Of a DNA stretch of 64,000 bases, positions 1 through 8,291 are shown one piece after another. How positions within the stretch are numbered: position 1 is the first letter of the stretch; each line of letters starts with the position of its first letter. The DNA comes from Streptomyces sp. I6 (GTDB lineage Bacteria > Actinomycetota > Actinomycetes > Streptomycetales > Streptomycetaceae), in NCBI GenBank assembly GCA_003725745.1, contig RHDP01000001.1:5745501-5809500 (forward strand), read 5' to 3'. The notes under the pieces were generated by a model. The model saw only the letters and a list, made by a program, of their open reading frames with translations, searched no databases and was not told where the DNA came from. Made by a program: the position numbers and the translations under genes.

Positions 1-774
1 GGACTCGCCGATCGGCGTCGGGGACATGGACACCTCGCTGTACCTGCTGTTCGGGAGGATCCGCGAGCACTCGACCGTCGCACTGTCCGGCGAGGCGGCG
101 GACGAGGTGTTCGGCGGATACCCCTGGTTCCACAACCCCAAGGCCCTGGCCGCCTCGACCTTCCCCTGGCTGCTGGTCACCGGCGACGAGGCCGCGATGC
201 CCCTCAACCCCGAACTCGACCTGCGCGTCGGCGAGTTCCGTGACGACACCTACGCCGACGCGATGGCGGCGGTGCCGCACGCCGACGGCGAGACCGCGGC
301 CGAACACCGTCAGCGCGAGATGCAGCACATGTCCCTGACCCGCTGGCTGCGCCAGCTCCTGCACCGCAAGGACCGCCTCAGCATGGCGCGGGGCTGGAGG
401 TCCGCGTCCCGTACTGCGACCACCGTCTGGTCGACTACGCCTTCAACACGACATGGGAGCTGAAGAGCTTCGACGGCCGGGAGAAGAGCCTGCTGCGCGC
501 CACGGGAACCGGCCTCGCCCCTGACTCGGTGCTGCACCGGCCCAAGAACCACTACCCGGCCACCCACCACCCCGACTACAACCGCGGGCTCCAGGACCTG
601 GCCCGGGACGCGCTGTCCGACCCGCGGGTCCGCACCCTGGCGGACGAATCCATGATCAAGCCCTACCTGGACACCCCGCCCGACCGGCTTCAGTGGGGCC
701 ACCGGCTCCGCCTCGAACGCGTCGTGGACCTCGCCTTGTGGCTGGACCACCACCGTCCCGAACTCGCCCTCTGA
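1..774 (+). CDS. Asparagine-synthetase-type amidotransferase, C-terminal part (frameshifted, 5' end outside window)
   Basis: The visible part is the ATP-dependent synthetase domain of the AsnB family, which adenylates a carboxylate and transfers an amine to it. The motif SGEAADEVFGGYPWF near base 80 is the family signature, and RKDRLSMA follows near base 370. The reading frame then breaks at the gggg run near 393-396. Restoring one G gives GLEVRVPYCDHRLVDYAF and continues to the stop at 774. The N-terminal glutaminase domain lies before the window. The stop is 10 bases before the P450 start, so the two are probably co-transcribed. Next to a P450 and an isocyanide synthase, a role in a secondary-metabolite pathway is more likely than housekeeping asparagine supply, but that is inference. 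A lasso-peptide cyclase is an alternative that the sequence does not support. Confidence 0.85.
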
Positions 775-784
775 GGAGCGCATC

Positions 785-2050
785 ATGACCCTTCACGAGA
801 CGCCCCCCGCCGTGGACGACGCCGACGCACTTCCCGAGCCGGTCCCGCTGACGGGCTGCCCGTACAAGAGCAACCCCTACCCGCTCTACGAGCGGATGCG
901 CGAGGCCGGCCCGGTCCACCGGGTGGTCTTCCCCAGCGGGGTGCACGCCTGGCTCGTCACCGGCTACGAGGCCGCACACCAGGCGCTCAACGACGAACGT
1001 CTCGGCAAGAACCACGACCGCGGAAACGACCGCTGGCGGGCCCGAGCGTCGATCATGCCCGAGCCCCAGCACTCGCAGCTCCAGGTGCACCTGCTGCACC
1101 AGGACCCGCCCAAGCACACCCGCATGCGGCGCTACGTCACCGACGCCTTCACCCCGCGCCGCGTCGAGAGCCTGCTGCCGCGCTTCCGGGAACTCGCCGA
1201 CGCCCTCGTCGACGCCCTGCCCGAGACCGGTCCGGCCGACCTCGTCGCCGGTTTCGCCGCGCACTTCCCCTTCCAGGTCCTCGCCGAAGTCATCGGGCTG
1301 CCAGCCGAACTGGCCGCCCGCTTCGACCGCGACTGGGGCAAGGTCGTCCAGCCGGTCGGCCCCACCGACCCGGCCCGGCCGGTGTACGAGGCCCGGCTCC
1401 ACGGTCTGCAGAGCTATATCGCCGAGGTCGTCGCCCACAAGCGCGAGCATCGCGACGACGACCTGCTCAGCCGCCTCGTCGCCGCCCGCGACGGCGACGA
1501 GCTGTCCCAGGAGGAACTGGACTCCATGATCTTCCAGCTCCTCGTCGCCGGACAGGAGCCGGTCACCAACCAGATCACCACCGCGCTCATCGCCCTCTTC
1601 CGCAACCCCGGCACACTCGACCGGCTACGCGACGATCCCGGTCTGCTGCCCCAGGCCGTGGAGGAACTCCTGCGCTACGACAGTGCCTTCGAACTCACCA
1701 CCTGGCGCTTCTTCGCCGAGGACAGTGACCTGCACGGCACCGCCGTCCCGGCCGGGGACTCCGTGATCGTCTCCCTGTGCGCCGCCAACCGCGACCCCCG
1801 GCGCTTCGACAGGCCCGACGAACTCGACCTGGAACGCAGCCCCAACCCGCACCTGGCCTTCGGTCACGGCATCCACTTCTGCCCCGGTGCCGCACTCGCC
1901 CGCGCCGAACTCCGCATCGCCCTGGACACCCTCCTCACCCGGCTGCCGGGCCTGCACCTCGCCGTACCGGACGAGGACATCCAGTGGATCCCGGCCGTCC
2001 TGGGTCGCGGCACCAACCACCTGCCCGTCGGCTACGGCCGCCGCGTCTGA
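785..2050 (+). CDS. Cytochrome P450 monooxygenase
   Basis: This is a 421-residue soluble bacterial class I P450. The heme-binding loop FGHGIHFCPG supplies the cysteine ligand near residue 366, and the K-helix ExxR motif is EELLR near residue 293. In the I helix near residues 254-260 the sequence is AGQEPVTN, where most family members have AG-x-(D/E)-T. The oxygen-activating threonine position is a proline here, with a threonine two residues later. The start ATG follows TGAGGAGCGCATC, a good ribosome-binding site that overlaps the upstream stop. The substrate is unknown. The gene sits between an amidotransferase and an isocyanide synthase and probably tailors their product. Confidence 0.95.
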   Translation: MTLHETPPAVDDADALPEPVPLTGCPYKSNPYPLYERMREAGPVHRVVFPSGVHAWLVTGYEAAHQALNDERLGKNHDRGNDRWRARASIMPEPQHSQLQVHLLHQDPPKHTRMRRYVTDAFTPRRVESLLPRFRELADALVDALPETGPADLVAGFAAHFPFQVLAEVIGLPAELAARFDRDWGKVVQPVGPTDPARPVYEARLHGLQSYIAEVVAHKREHRDDDLLSRLVAARDGDELSQEELDSMIFQLLVAGQEPVTNQITTALIALFRNPGTLDRLRDDPGLLPQAVEELLRYDSAFELTTWRFFAEDSDLHGTAVPAGDSVIVSLCAANRDPRRFDRPDELDLERSPNPHLAFGHGIHFCPGAALARAELRIALDTLLTRLPGLHLAVPDEDIQWIPAVLGRGTNHLPVGYGRRV

Positions 2051-2277
2051 CCCCTGACACCACCGACCGGGCCCGGCCGAGCGGGCGGGGCCCGGTCCGC
2101 GGCGGAAGCGCCACGCCGCCGATCGAACGTCCGCGCCCGGTCCACGGCGGAAGCGATCCGTCCCGGCCGAACGGCGGGGCCCGGTCCGCCGCGGAGTACA
2201 TCCGCCCCCGCCGAACGTCCGCGCCCGGCCGCCCGCCGAGGCGCCATGCCGCCATGCCCGACCCCACGGAGGCCCCT
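2051..2277. repeat. Imperfect direct repeats between P450 and isocyanide synthase
   Basis: The 227-base spacer contains three imperfect copies of a unit close to gcccggtccgcggcggaagc, starting near 2090, 2136 and 2178, about 42-46 bases apart. No gene was recognised. The copies could be slippage products or binding sites for a regulator of the isocyanide synthase. Confidence 0.5.
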
Positions 2278-3305
2278 ATGCCGCTGACGACAGCAGCCGA
2301 CGCCGATACCGCCGAGACCATTGAGACCGCCGCGACCGCCGCGACTGCCGGAACCATGGAGACCGCTGCGACTGCCGAGATCGCCAAGACCGCTGACACC
2401 ACTGAGACCACTGAGACCGTTGGCACCGCGGTCCTGAGGCTGCTTTTGCCCCACCACCGCACGGCCGACCACCGGGCTGCGCCCGCCGAGGCCTTTCCCC
2501 ACCAGCTCCACCAGATCGGCGCGTTCGTGCGCCGGAACGACCCCATCGTCCTCACCCTGCCCGGCTTCCCCTGCAAGTCGCCGAACCCGGCCAAGGTCCT
2601 CGGCCACCTTCCGGACCAGGGGAACGGCTCTCACTGGCCTTCCTGAACTCCCTGTGCGCCCGCATCGGGGAGATCCACGCCCCCGGGGCCCGCGTCGTCA
2701 TCTGCTCAGACGGCCATGTCTTCGGCGACCTCATCCGCGTGCCGGACGAGCACATAGACGCCTACTCGGACGAACTCAGCCGGCTGATCGACGAACTCGG
2801 TCTGGACCACCTGTCCGTCTTCGACCTCAGGGACGTCCTCGGTGACCTGCCCCATCCGGCGAAACGCGCCTATGTGCACGACCGCTACGCCCCCGGCCTC
2901 GAGGAACTGCGGGCCGAGGTCCGCGCCGACGAGCACACCCTCGCGCTCTACCGCGGCATCACCCGCTTCCTCGTCGACGACACCGCCGACTTCACCGGGA
3001 CCCGCTCCGCCCTCCAGCGCGAATGCCGCCGCCGGGCGTACGGCGTCATCCAGCGCAGCCGCGCCTGGGGCGAGCTGGTCGCCGAGCACCATCCGGGTTC
3101 GGTACGGCTGTCCATCCACCCCCAGGCCGTCGGGGCGCCCAAGTTCGGCATCCGCCTCCTGGACGCCCCCGACGTATGGACCACTCCCTGGCACTCCGCG
3201 GCTCTGCACCGGCCCGACGGCACATGGAGTCTGATGCCCCGGGCCAGGGCCGAGCGGCTCGGGCGGCTGGTGCACCACGAGGGCAGACCGAGCCACTTCG
3301 AGTGA
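2278..3305 (+). CDS. Isocyanide (isonitrile) synthase, DIT1/PvcA family (frameshifted)
   Basis: Family members convert the amino group of L-tyrosine or L-tryptophan into an isonitrile, using ribulose 5-phosphate as the carbon source. Family signatures are clear in both halves: FPCKSPNPAKVLGHLPD and ICSDGHVFGDLIRVPD, then VRLSIHPQ, KFGIRLL and TTPWHS, ending in GRPSHFE. The frame breaks at the gggg run 2619-2622. One added G joins GHLPDQGERLSLAFLNSLCARI into a protein of about 342 residues. ATG 2278 was chosen, and another in-frame ATG lies at 2254. The first 50 residues are a low-complexity Thr/Ala/Glu stretch that is not part of the catalytic fold. The usual partner, an Fe/2-oxoglutarate oxygenase, is not visible. 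A P450 and an amidotransferase lie just upstream on the same strand. Confidence 0.9.
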
Positions 3306-3656
3306 CGGACCGACCGGTCACCGCGCCCCGGCACCCCCTCGGCCCCCGTCCGCGGCTGCGGGCCGAGGCTCGTGTGCCTACTGCCGCCGCGCCGTTCCCT
3401 GCGGTTGAATGCGGCTGCGGCCACCCACCGCCGAGTCCGATGTGCCGCGGCGAGCCGGGCCCGGCCGTCACCGCACCATCCGGCGGGAGGACCGACCGGC
3501 CGGAGCACCACCCCGCGGCAGCACGGTGCAGGAGCACCGTCCCGCGGGACCACCACCCGGCCAGAGCACGACCCTGTGAAAGCACCACCCGGCATGAGCA
3601 CCACCAGGCATGAGCACTACCAGACATGAGCACCACCGGCCCAAGGGAGTCACCGA
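3306..3656. repeat. Gene-free spacer with short degenerate tandem repeats
   Basis: No coding region was recognised. From about 3496 to 3640 there are degenerate copies of a unit near ggcatgagcaccacca (for example at 3592, 3607 and 3623), rich in gagcaccac. They end just before the YcnI-like gene and could be its leader. Confidence 0.45.
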
Positions 3657-4427
3657 TGCCCCGTTCGACCCCGGCGCGCACACTGCGCCGTACCGGCGCC
3701 CTCGCCACCGCAGCGTTCGCGGCGTTCGCGGCGGTCGTCGCCGGCGCGGGGCCCGCCACGGCCCATACGGAGGTCGAGGCGCCCGGCGCCCGGGCCCTCG
3801 GCCAGAACGTCGCGCTCGCCTTCACCGCCGCCTCGGAGTCCGACTCCGCCGGGATCAGCAAGCTGGAGGTGATCCTCCCCGAGGGCATGGCGCCGCGGGA
3901 CATCACCTACCAGGAAGGTCCCGAGGGCTGGAAGTTCGCCGCCACCAGCCGTGGGTACACGGTGTCCGGGCCGAAGCTCGCGGTGGGGAGGACGCCGAGT
4001 ACGTCGTGACGGCACGGCAGTTGCCCGACGTCCCGGCCCTGCACTTCAAGACCCTCCAGACCTACAGCGACGGGCAGGTCGACCGCTGGATCGAGCTCGA
4101 GGAGGAGAAGGGCGGAGAGGCGCACGGCCACAGCCACCCCGCACCCCGGCTGGAACTGGAACCGGCCGCACCCGGCGCGAAGCCGGTGGACCCCGTACCC
4201 GTACAGCCGTCGACGCCGGCACCGGCACCGGCCTCCTCCGGCCCGCCACGGCCGGGGCCGCGGGCGGCCCGCCGGCCGAAGCCGCGGAAGCGGCGGACGC
4301 GGCGGAAGCCCCCACGGAGGACGGCGGGGGCATGCCGGTCGCTGCGGCGGCCGGCATCGCCGCGGCCGTGCTGGCGCTCGGCGGCGGGGCGTGGTGGTTC
4401 CGGACCCGCCGGGGCGGAGCCGCGTGA
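3657..4427 (+). CDS. YcnI-like secreted DUF1775 protein (two frameshifts)
   Basis: DUF1775 proteins are extracytoplasmic, often encoded with copper-handling genes, and bind copper through the histidine left at the N-terminus after signal cleavage. A signal peptide (about residues 1-32, ending ATAHTEVEAPGA) exposes such a histidine. The domain continues through LEVILPEGMAPRDITYQEG and VVTARQLPDVPALHFKTLQ to DRWIELEEEKGGEAHGHSHP. After a Pro/Ala/Glu-rich linker there is a C-terminal membrane anchor (GIAAAVLALGGGAWWF) with positive RTRR behind it. The frame breaks at the gggg runs near 3984-3987 and 4255-4258, and one added G at each gives a single 257-residue protein. Start ATG 3657 is preceded by AAGGGAG. 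Confidence 0.85.
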
Positions 4428-4649
4428 GGACCGTCCGGTCGTGCCCCGGCCGGAATCCCCGTCGCGGGTGAGACGGCGGCCGGCACCTCCCGGCGCGGAC
4501 GGGCGCCGGTGGGGACGATCCCGCGTCACCGCGGCCGCGGGCCGGCCGGTCCGGACACCACGGGGGACCGTCGTGCCCGAACGGCCGACCGTGCCGGCTA
4601 ATACGAACGCGGGCGCCAGGTGGCGGCGCCCGGACGAGGCCGCCGCGTG

Positions 4650-5282
4650 ATCGCCGGGAACGGACTGCGCTGGATCCTGACCGCGGTGTTCGCCGTGCCG
4701 GTGATGTACGGGACATGGCGGGCCTGCGCCCCGGGAAGCGCGGTCGGTGACCGGGTCGACCAGGTGTTCCACGTCGTGGCGGGAGCACTGATGATCGCGA
4801 TGGTCTGGCCGTGGGGCACGGAACTGCCGGCCGGCCCCCAGGTGGCCGTGCTGGTGGCGGGCGCGGTGTGGTTCCTGGGCTCCGCGCCCCTCCGTGCCGC
4901 CACGGGTGCCCGGGCCACGGCGTCGGCCGCGGCCCTGCCGCACGTGGTGATGATGGCGGCCATGACATGGATGGTCGCCGTGATGGGCACCGCGGCGTCC
5001 GGGCACGGCGGAGGCGTCCACGCTCCCGCCGGGGCGCACGTCCCGGGTGCCTCCGGTGCCACTCTCATGCGGCTGGCGGGCGCGGGGCCGAGACTGGCGG
5101 CGGTTCTGCTGGCCGTCCTGCTCGTGGCGCTCGGGTTGCGCTGGCTCGCCCGTGCCTTCGACCGGATGGCGTTCGTCCCACGCGGCGCCCCCACCCCGGT
5201 GGGCGGCGAGGGCGCGCCGGCCCATGCCTGTCACGCGGCCATGGCGCTGGGCATGGCGGAGATGTTCGTCCTGCTCGTCTGA
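4650..5282 (+). CDS. DUF5134-type integral membrane protein
   Basis: The protein has about 210 residues and roughly six hydrophobic helices, with conserved-looking histidine and methionine residues inside membrane segments (VFHVVAGALMIAMVWPW, LPHVVMMAAMTWMVAVMG, ACHAAMALGMAEMFVLLV). This matches the DUF5134 family of actinobacterial membrane proteins of unknown function. The His/Met-rich helices and the position after a YcnI-like gene fit a metal, probably copper, role, but that is inference. GTG 4650 was chosen because it starts just before the first helix; GTG 4620 is an alternative. Confidence 0.7.
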   Translation: MAGNGLRWILTAVFAVPVMYGTWRACAPGSAVGDRVDQVFHVVAGALMIAMVWPWGTELPAGPQVAVLVAGAVWFLGSAPLRAATGARATASAAALPHVVMMAAMTWMVAVMGTAASGHGGGVHAPAGAHVPGASGATLMRLAGAGPRLAAVLLAVLLVALGLRWLARAFDRMAFVPRGAPTPVGGEGAPAHACHAAMALGMAEMFVLLV

Positions 5283-5799
5283 GACAGCGGCGAAGGCCGG
5301 TGAAGGTGGGTGAAGGTCTGGGAAGGCCGGCGGACGTCGGCCGATGCCGGGTGCACACCGCGGTGGCGGAGCGGGGTACGGTCGCCGAGGTCTGCCGCTC
5401 GTGGCGCGTCGGTGCCGCGTACGTTGGGCGGGGCGACGCCGGATCGCAGCCGCGTCCCTCGGTGCGAAGGCTGCGCCGAACCGCCTTCGGGACCGCCCTC
5501 ACCCAGGGCGTACGCTTCGAGCGCCGACTCTTCCGCGCCGTGTTCGCCACCGCCGACCAGAACGAAGACGACCAGAACGAAGACCACCTGAACGAAGTCG
5601 ACCAGAGGGAAGTCGACCAGCAGGAAGGCCAGCGAAGGAAGGCCAGCGAAGGAAGGCACGACCACGTGCACGGAGAAACGGCCACCGAAGTTCACCCACC
5701 GCTGACCGAGTGCGTCGCGGCCGGGGCCCGCCGGCGCGGACGGCGCGGGCGGGCCCCGGCGGTCCGCATCCGGTCTCCCCGTCCAGAAGGCCACCCCGA
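5283..5799. repeat. 517-base gene-free spacer with slippage repeats
   Basis: No convincing gene was found. At 5288-5335 there are variants of gaaggccggtgaaggt. At 5568-5655 there is a series of variants of gaacgaagacgaccag followed by two exact copies of gaaggaaggccagc-like units. Long ORFs across this stretch owe their length to the repeats and lack family motifs. Confidence 0.5.
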
Positions 5800-6636
5800 A
5801 TGAACACGGACCCCCGCCGCCTCCTCGTCATCGGCATCGGCGCCGGAGACCCGGACCATCTGACGCTCGCCGCGGTGAAGGCCATCAGCCGCGCCGACGT
5901 CTTCTTCGTCCTCGGCAAGGGCCCGGAGAAGTCCTCGCTCACGGACCTGCGGCGCCGCATGCTCGACGAGCACGCCCGCCCGCCCTTCCGCGTGGTCGAG
6001 GCGGAGGACCCCTGGCGCGACCGGGTGCAGGAAGGCCGCAGCGGATACACGGCCGCGGTCCACGACTGGCGCAGCCGGCGGGCCGACCTCTACGAGCGCC
6101 TGATCCGGGACGAGTTGGAGCCGGGGCGTACCGGCGCGTTCCTCGTCTGGGGTGACCCGGCACTGTACGACAGCACGTTGGGCATCCTGGCCGAGATCGA
6201 GGCGCGGGGCACCGTCGCGTTCGACACCGAGGTCGTCCCGGGCGTCAGCAGCGTGTCAGCGCTGGCCGCACGGCACCGCATCACCCTGAACCAGGTCGGG
6301 CGTCCCGTCCGCATCACCCCGGCGCGCAGGCTCCGCGAGGAGGGCCTCGACGACGCCGACGTGGTCGTGATGCTGGACGCCGGGGAATCCTTCACCGAGG
6401 TCGCCGGCGACGGCGTGTGGATCTACTGGGGCGCCTATGTCGGCACGCCGGACGAGATCCTGGTCTCCGGCCGGCTGCCGGACGTCGCCGAGCGCATCAG
6501 CCGGCTGCGCGCCGAAGCCCGTTCCCGCCATGGGTGGATCATGGACACCTACCTGCTGCGCACCGTCGACGGGCCGGTGGGCGGCGCCGCTGACGGCGCC
6601 GTCGGCGGTGCCTCCGGGCGGGCCCCGTCGGCCTAG
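5800..6636 (+). CDS. cobF: Precorrin-6A synthase (deacetylating), CobF
   Basis: CobF is a SAM-dependent tetrapyrrole methylase of aerobic cobalamin synthesis. It methylates C-1 of precorrin-5 and removes the two-carbon fragment. The 278-residue protein starts LLVIGIGAGDPDHLTL, the family's first glycine-rich SAM loop. It then shows AISRADVFFVLGKG, FLVWGDPALYDST and VVPGVSSVSALAARH, as expected for CobF. No other cobalamin gene and no riboswitch-like leader were recognised nearby, so it stands alone here. The C-terminus (about 20 residues, GGAADGAVGGASG) is low-complexity. Start ATG 5800 follows the weak site AGAAGG. Confidence 0.92.
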   Translation: MNTDPRRLLVIGIGAGDPDHLTLAAVKAISRADVFFVLGKGPEKSSLTDLRRRMLDEHARPPFRVVEAEDPWRDRVQEGRSGYTAAVHDWRSRRADLYERLIRDELEPGRTGAFLVWGDPALYDSTLGILAEIEARGTVAFDTEVVPGVSSVSALAARHRITLNQVGRPVRITPARRLREEGLDDADVVVMLDAGESFTEVAGDGVWIYWGAYVGTPDEILVSGRLPDVAERISRLRAEARSRHGWIMDTYLLRTVDGPVGGAADGAVGGASGRAPSA

Positions 6637-6641
6637 CCCCC

Positions 6642-6667
6642 GGCCGGGACGCCTCCACGTCCCGGCC
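6642..6667 (+). terminator. Hairpin terminator after cobF
   Basis: A perfect 10-bp inverted repeat, ggccgggacg with a 6-base loop and cgtcccggcc, starts 6 bases after the cobF stop. There is no U-tract, as is usual for Streptomyces. Confidence 0.75.
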
Positions 6668-6696
6668 CGGGCGGGGAGGCGGGGGAGAGGGACCCG

Positions 6697-7015
6697 GAGG
6701 CGGTTCCCGTCCTCCGGGTCGCCGATGCCGCGCGGCGATCTCCCGGTACGGGCGTCTCGGGCTGGCCAAGCGGTGGGAGCACCGGTTCGAGCCGGGACTC
6801 CCGGCCTTCACGGAGATCGCGAGGGCCCGTGAATGTTCCTCCCCGAGCACACGGACGACGCCCGCCCCGGCGGGCTGGTGCATCCGCGGGTGGATGACGT
6901 CGACGCCGCCGCACGCGAGTACGGGGTACCGGTGGCCACCGCCCCGTGGGCGCGCGAGATGGAGCTTCGCGACCCCGACGGCACCCGGCTGCGGGTGGGC
7001 ACACCGCTCTCCCGA
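6697..7015 (+). pseudogene. Glyoxalase/bleomycin-resistance (VOC) fold gene, broken
   Basis: Pieces of one VOC protein appear in successive frames: PVLRVADAAR near 6704, RYGRLGLAKRWEHRFEPG and LPAFTEIARA near 6745-6830, then PGGLVHPRVDDVDAAAREYG and APWAREMELRDPDGTRLRVG to about 7010. Together they cover the two beta-alpha-beta-beta-beta halves of a bleomycin-resistance-type dioxygenase-fold protein. At least two frame changes are needed, no start with a ribosome-binding site joins them, and the natural stop is unclear. Some of the breaks may be the same artefact seen elsewhere in the window, so a live gene is possible. Confidence 0.65.
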
Positions 7016-7031
7016 CGGACCACCCGACGCA

Positions 7032-7829
7032 TCACCTGCGCACGGGCGTGCGCCGGCCCCGGGCCCGAACCGCCGTCGCGGCCACAACGGCGAGGCCCGC
7101 GGCGGCGATGCCGGCCAGCACGGGCTGCTCGGCACCGAGCGCCCCCAGCGCGGCGGTCAGCAGACCCCATCCGGCGGCGAGGGCGTAGGGGAGCAGCCCA
7201 CGTGTCCAGCGCAGGACGGCGACCGCCGTGGCCGTGGCGCCGGCGAGCACCGCGCACTGACCCGCGACCCCCACCGCTCCGTCGACGGGGGCGCCCGATC
7301 CGGCCAGGGCGGTGGTGAGGTTCACCCAGACCGCGATGCTCGACCAGCCCCCGTACACGCCCAGCATCCACCACAGAAGGCCCCGCGGTACGGGCCCCCA
7401 GCCCGCGATCTCGCTCCGGTGGTCCAGAGCGACGGACATGGCCCGGAGCAGGCCGGCGATCATGACGGCGAACACCGCCACCGTCCCCCACACCGGGGCG
7501 ACCTCCGCCGCGACGAGCCAGCAGCTGAACCCGGCGAAGACCACCGACAGCGGCACAGCCAGCCGATTCCGCACGACCGGGTCCGGGCGGCGATCGGGCA
7601 GGGCCCAGACGGCGTAGGCGAGACACAGCAACTCCACCAGGGTCCAGATCGAGAACGCCCAGCCGACGGGGACGATGGGCGGCTCACCGGCACGGTCGGC
7701 AGTCGTGAACTCACCGCCGTAGAGCCGGCTGAGGAGGGAACTCACCACCTGCCCGATCGCCAGCACCAGCATCACCGCCCGCCACGGGACCGCTCGGCGG
7801 GCGGAACGGGTCGGGGGCGCTGCTTGCAC
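7032..7829 (-). CDS. TspO/MBR-like multi-pass membrane protein
   Basis: The 265-residue protein has six or seven predicted helices. The segment PPIVPVGWAFSIWTLVELL matches the Pro/Trp-rich hallmark of long TspO/MBR-family (tryptophan-rich sensory) proteins, and WWMLGVYGGWSS adds further tryptophans. TspO proteins bind porphyrins or related ligands, and cobF lies upstream, but a link is only speculative. GTG 7829 is used as the start; ATG 7772, just before the first helix, is an alternative. The 3' end converges on the VOC remnant. Confidence 0.6.
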   Translation of the reverse strand: MQAAPPTRSARRAVPWRAVMLVLAIGQVVSSLLSRLYGGEFTTADRAGEPPIVPVGWAFSIWTLVELLCLAYAVWALPDRRPDPVVRNRLAVPLSVVFAGFSCWLVAAEVAPVWGTVAVFAVMIAGLLRAMSVALDHRSEIAGWGPVPRGLLWWMLGVYGGWSSIAVWVNLTTALAGSGAPVDGAVGVAGQCAVLAGATATAVAVLRWTRGLLPYALAAGWGLLTAALGALGAEQPVLAGIAAAGLAVVAATAVRARGRRTPVRR

Positions 7830-8291
7830 TGGCGATCATCCTCCCGCCGGCCACATGGCGTCTTCCTCGGGCTCTGTGGGCTTCCGGGTCTCCCTCGGTC
7901 TCCCGGGACTCCCTCGGTCTCCCGGGACTCCCTGGGTCTTCCCCGTTCTTCCCCGGCCTTCCCGGGCTCCCTCCGATGTTCCCGCGAAACGCGGACCACG
8001 GATGCGGCGGCGCGTGCCCGGAGGCGTCACCGGGCCGGCCGGGAGGGCGCCCGCAACTGCCCCCGACCCGGATGGACCGGCCGCACGGCCGGCGGCCGGA
8101 TCGCACCGTCCCACGCCCTCGGCACTTGCCCTCCTGCCCGGTGAGCTCCTACTCTCGCCAGAGTCCTACCGACCGGTTGGTATGACCTGGGCCGCCGACG
8201 GACACCGCCGACGGACACCGCCGACGGACACCGGCGACGGGCACCATCCGACAACCACCATCCGGCGACCACCATCCGAGGAGCCGCGGAA
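7830..8291. repeat. Divergent intergenic region with tandem repeats
   Basis: The 462-base spacer lies between the TspO-like gene and the oxidoreductase. Near 7885-7935 there are two copies of ctccctcggtctcccggga. At about 8193-8243 there are four copies of a 13-base unit near cgccgacggacac, followed by three 14-base units near atccggcgaccacc running up to the oxidoreductase ribosome-binding site. No gene was recognised. Confidence 0.6.
8167..8182. promoter_or_regulatory. TetR-type palindromic operator candidate
   Basis: The sequence taccgaccggttggta is a 16-base inverted repeat with one mismatched pair, the form typical of TetR-family operators in actinobacteria. It lies 110 bases upstream of the oxidoreductase start. 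No TetR-family gene is present in the window. Confidence 0.5.

Noticed and set aside
1-774. Lasso-peptide cyclase identity for the AsnB-like gene
   Set aside because: No precursor peptide, leader peptidase or RRE gene is visible, and the SGEAADEVFGGY motif is that of ordinary asparagine-synthetase-type enzymes.
5231-5794. 187-codon minus-strand frame with a hydrophobic run (LVDFPLVDFVQVVFVLVV)
   Set aside because: The hydrophobic run is a translation of the 15-base gaacgaagacgaccag repeat on the other strand, not a membrane domain.
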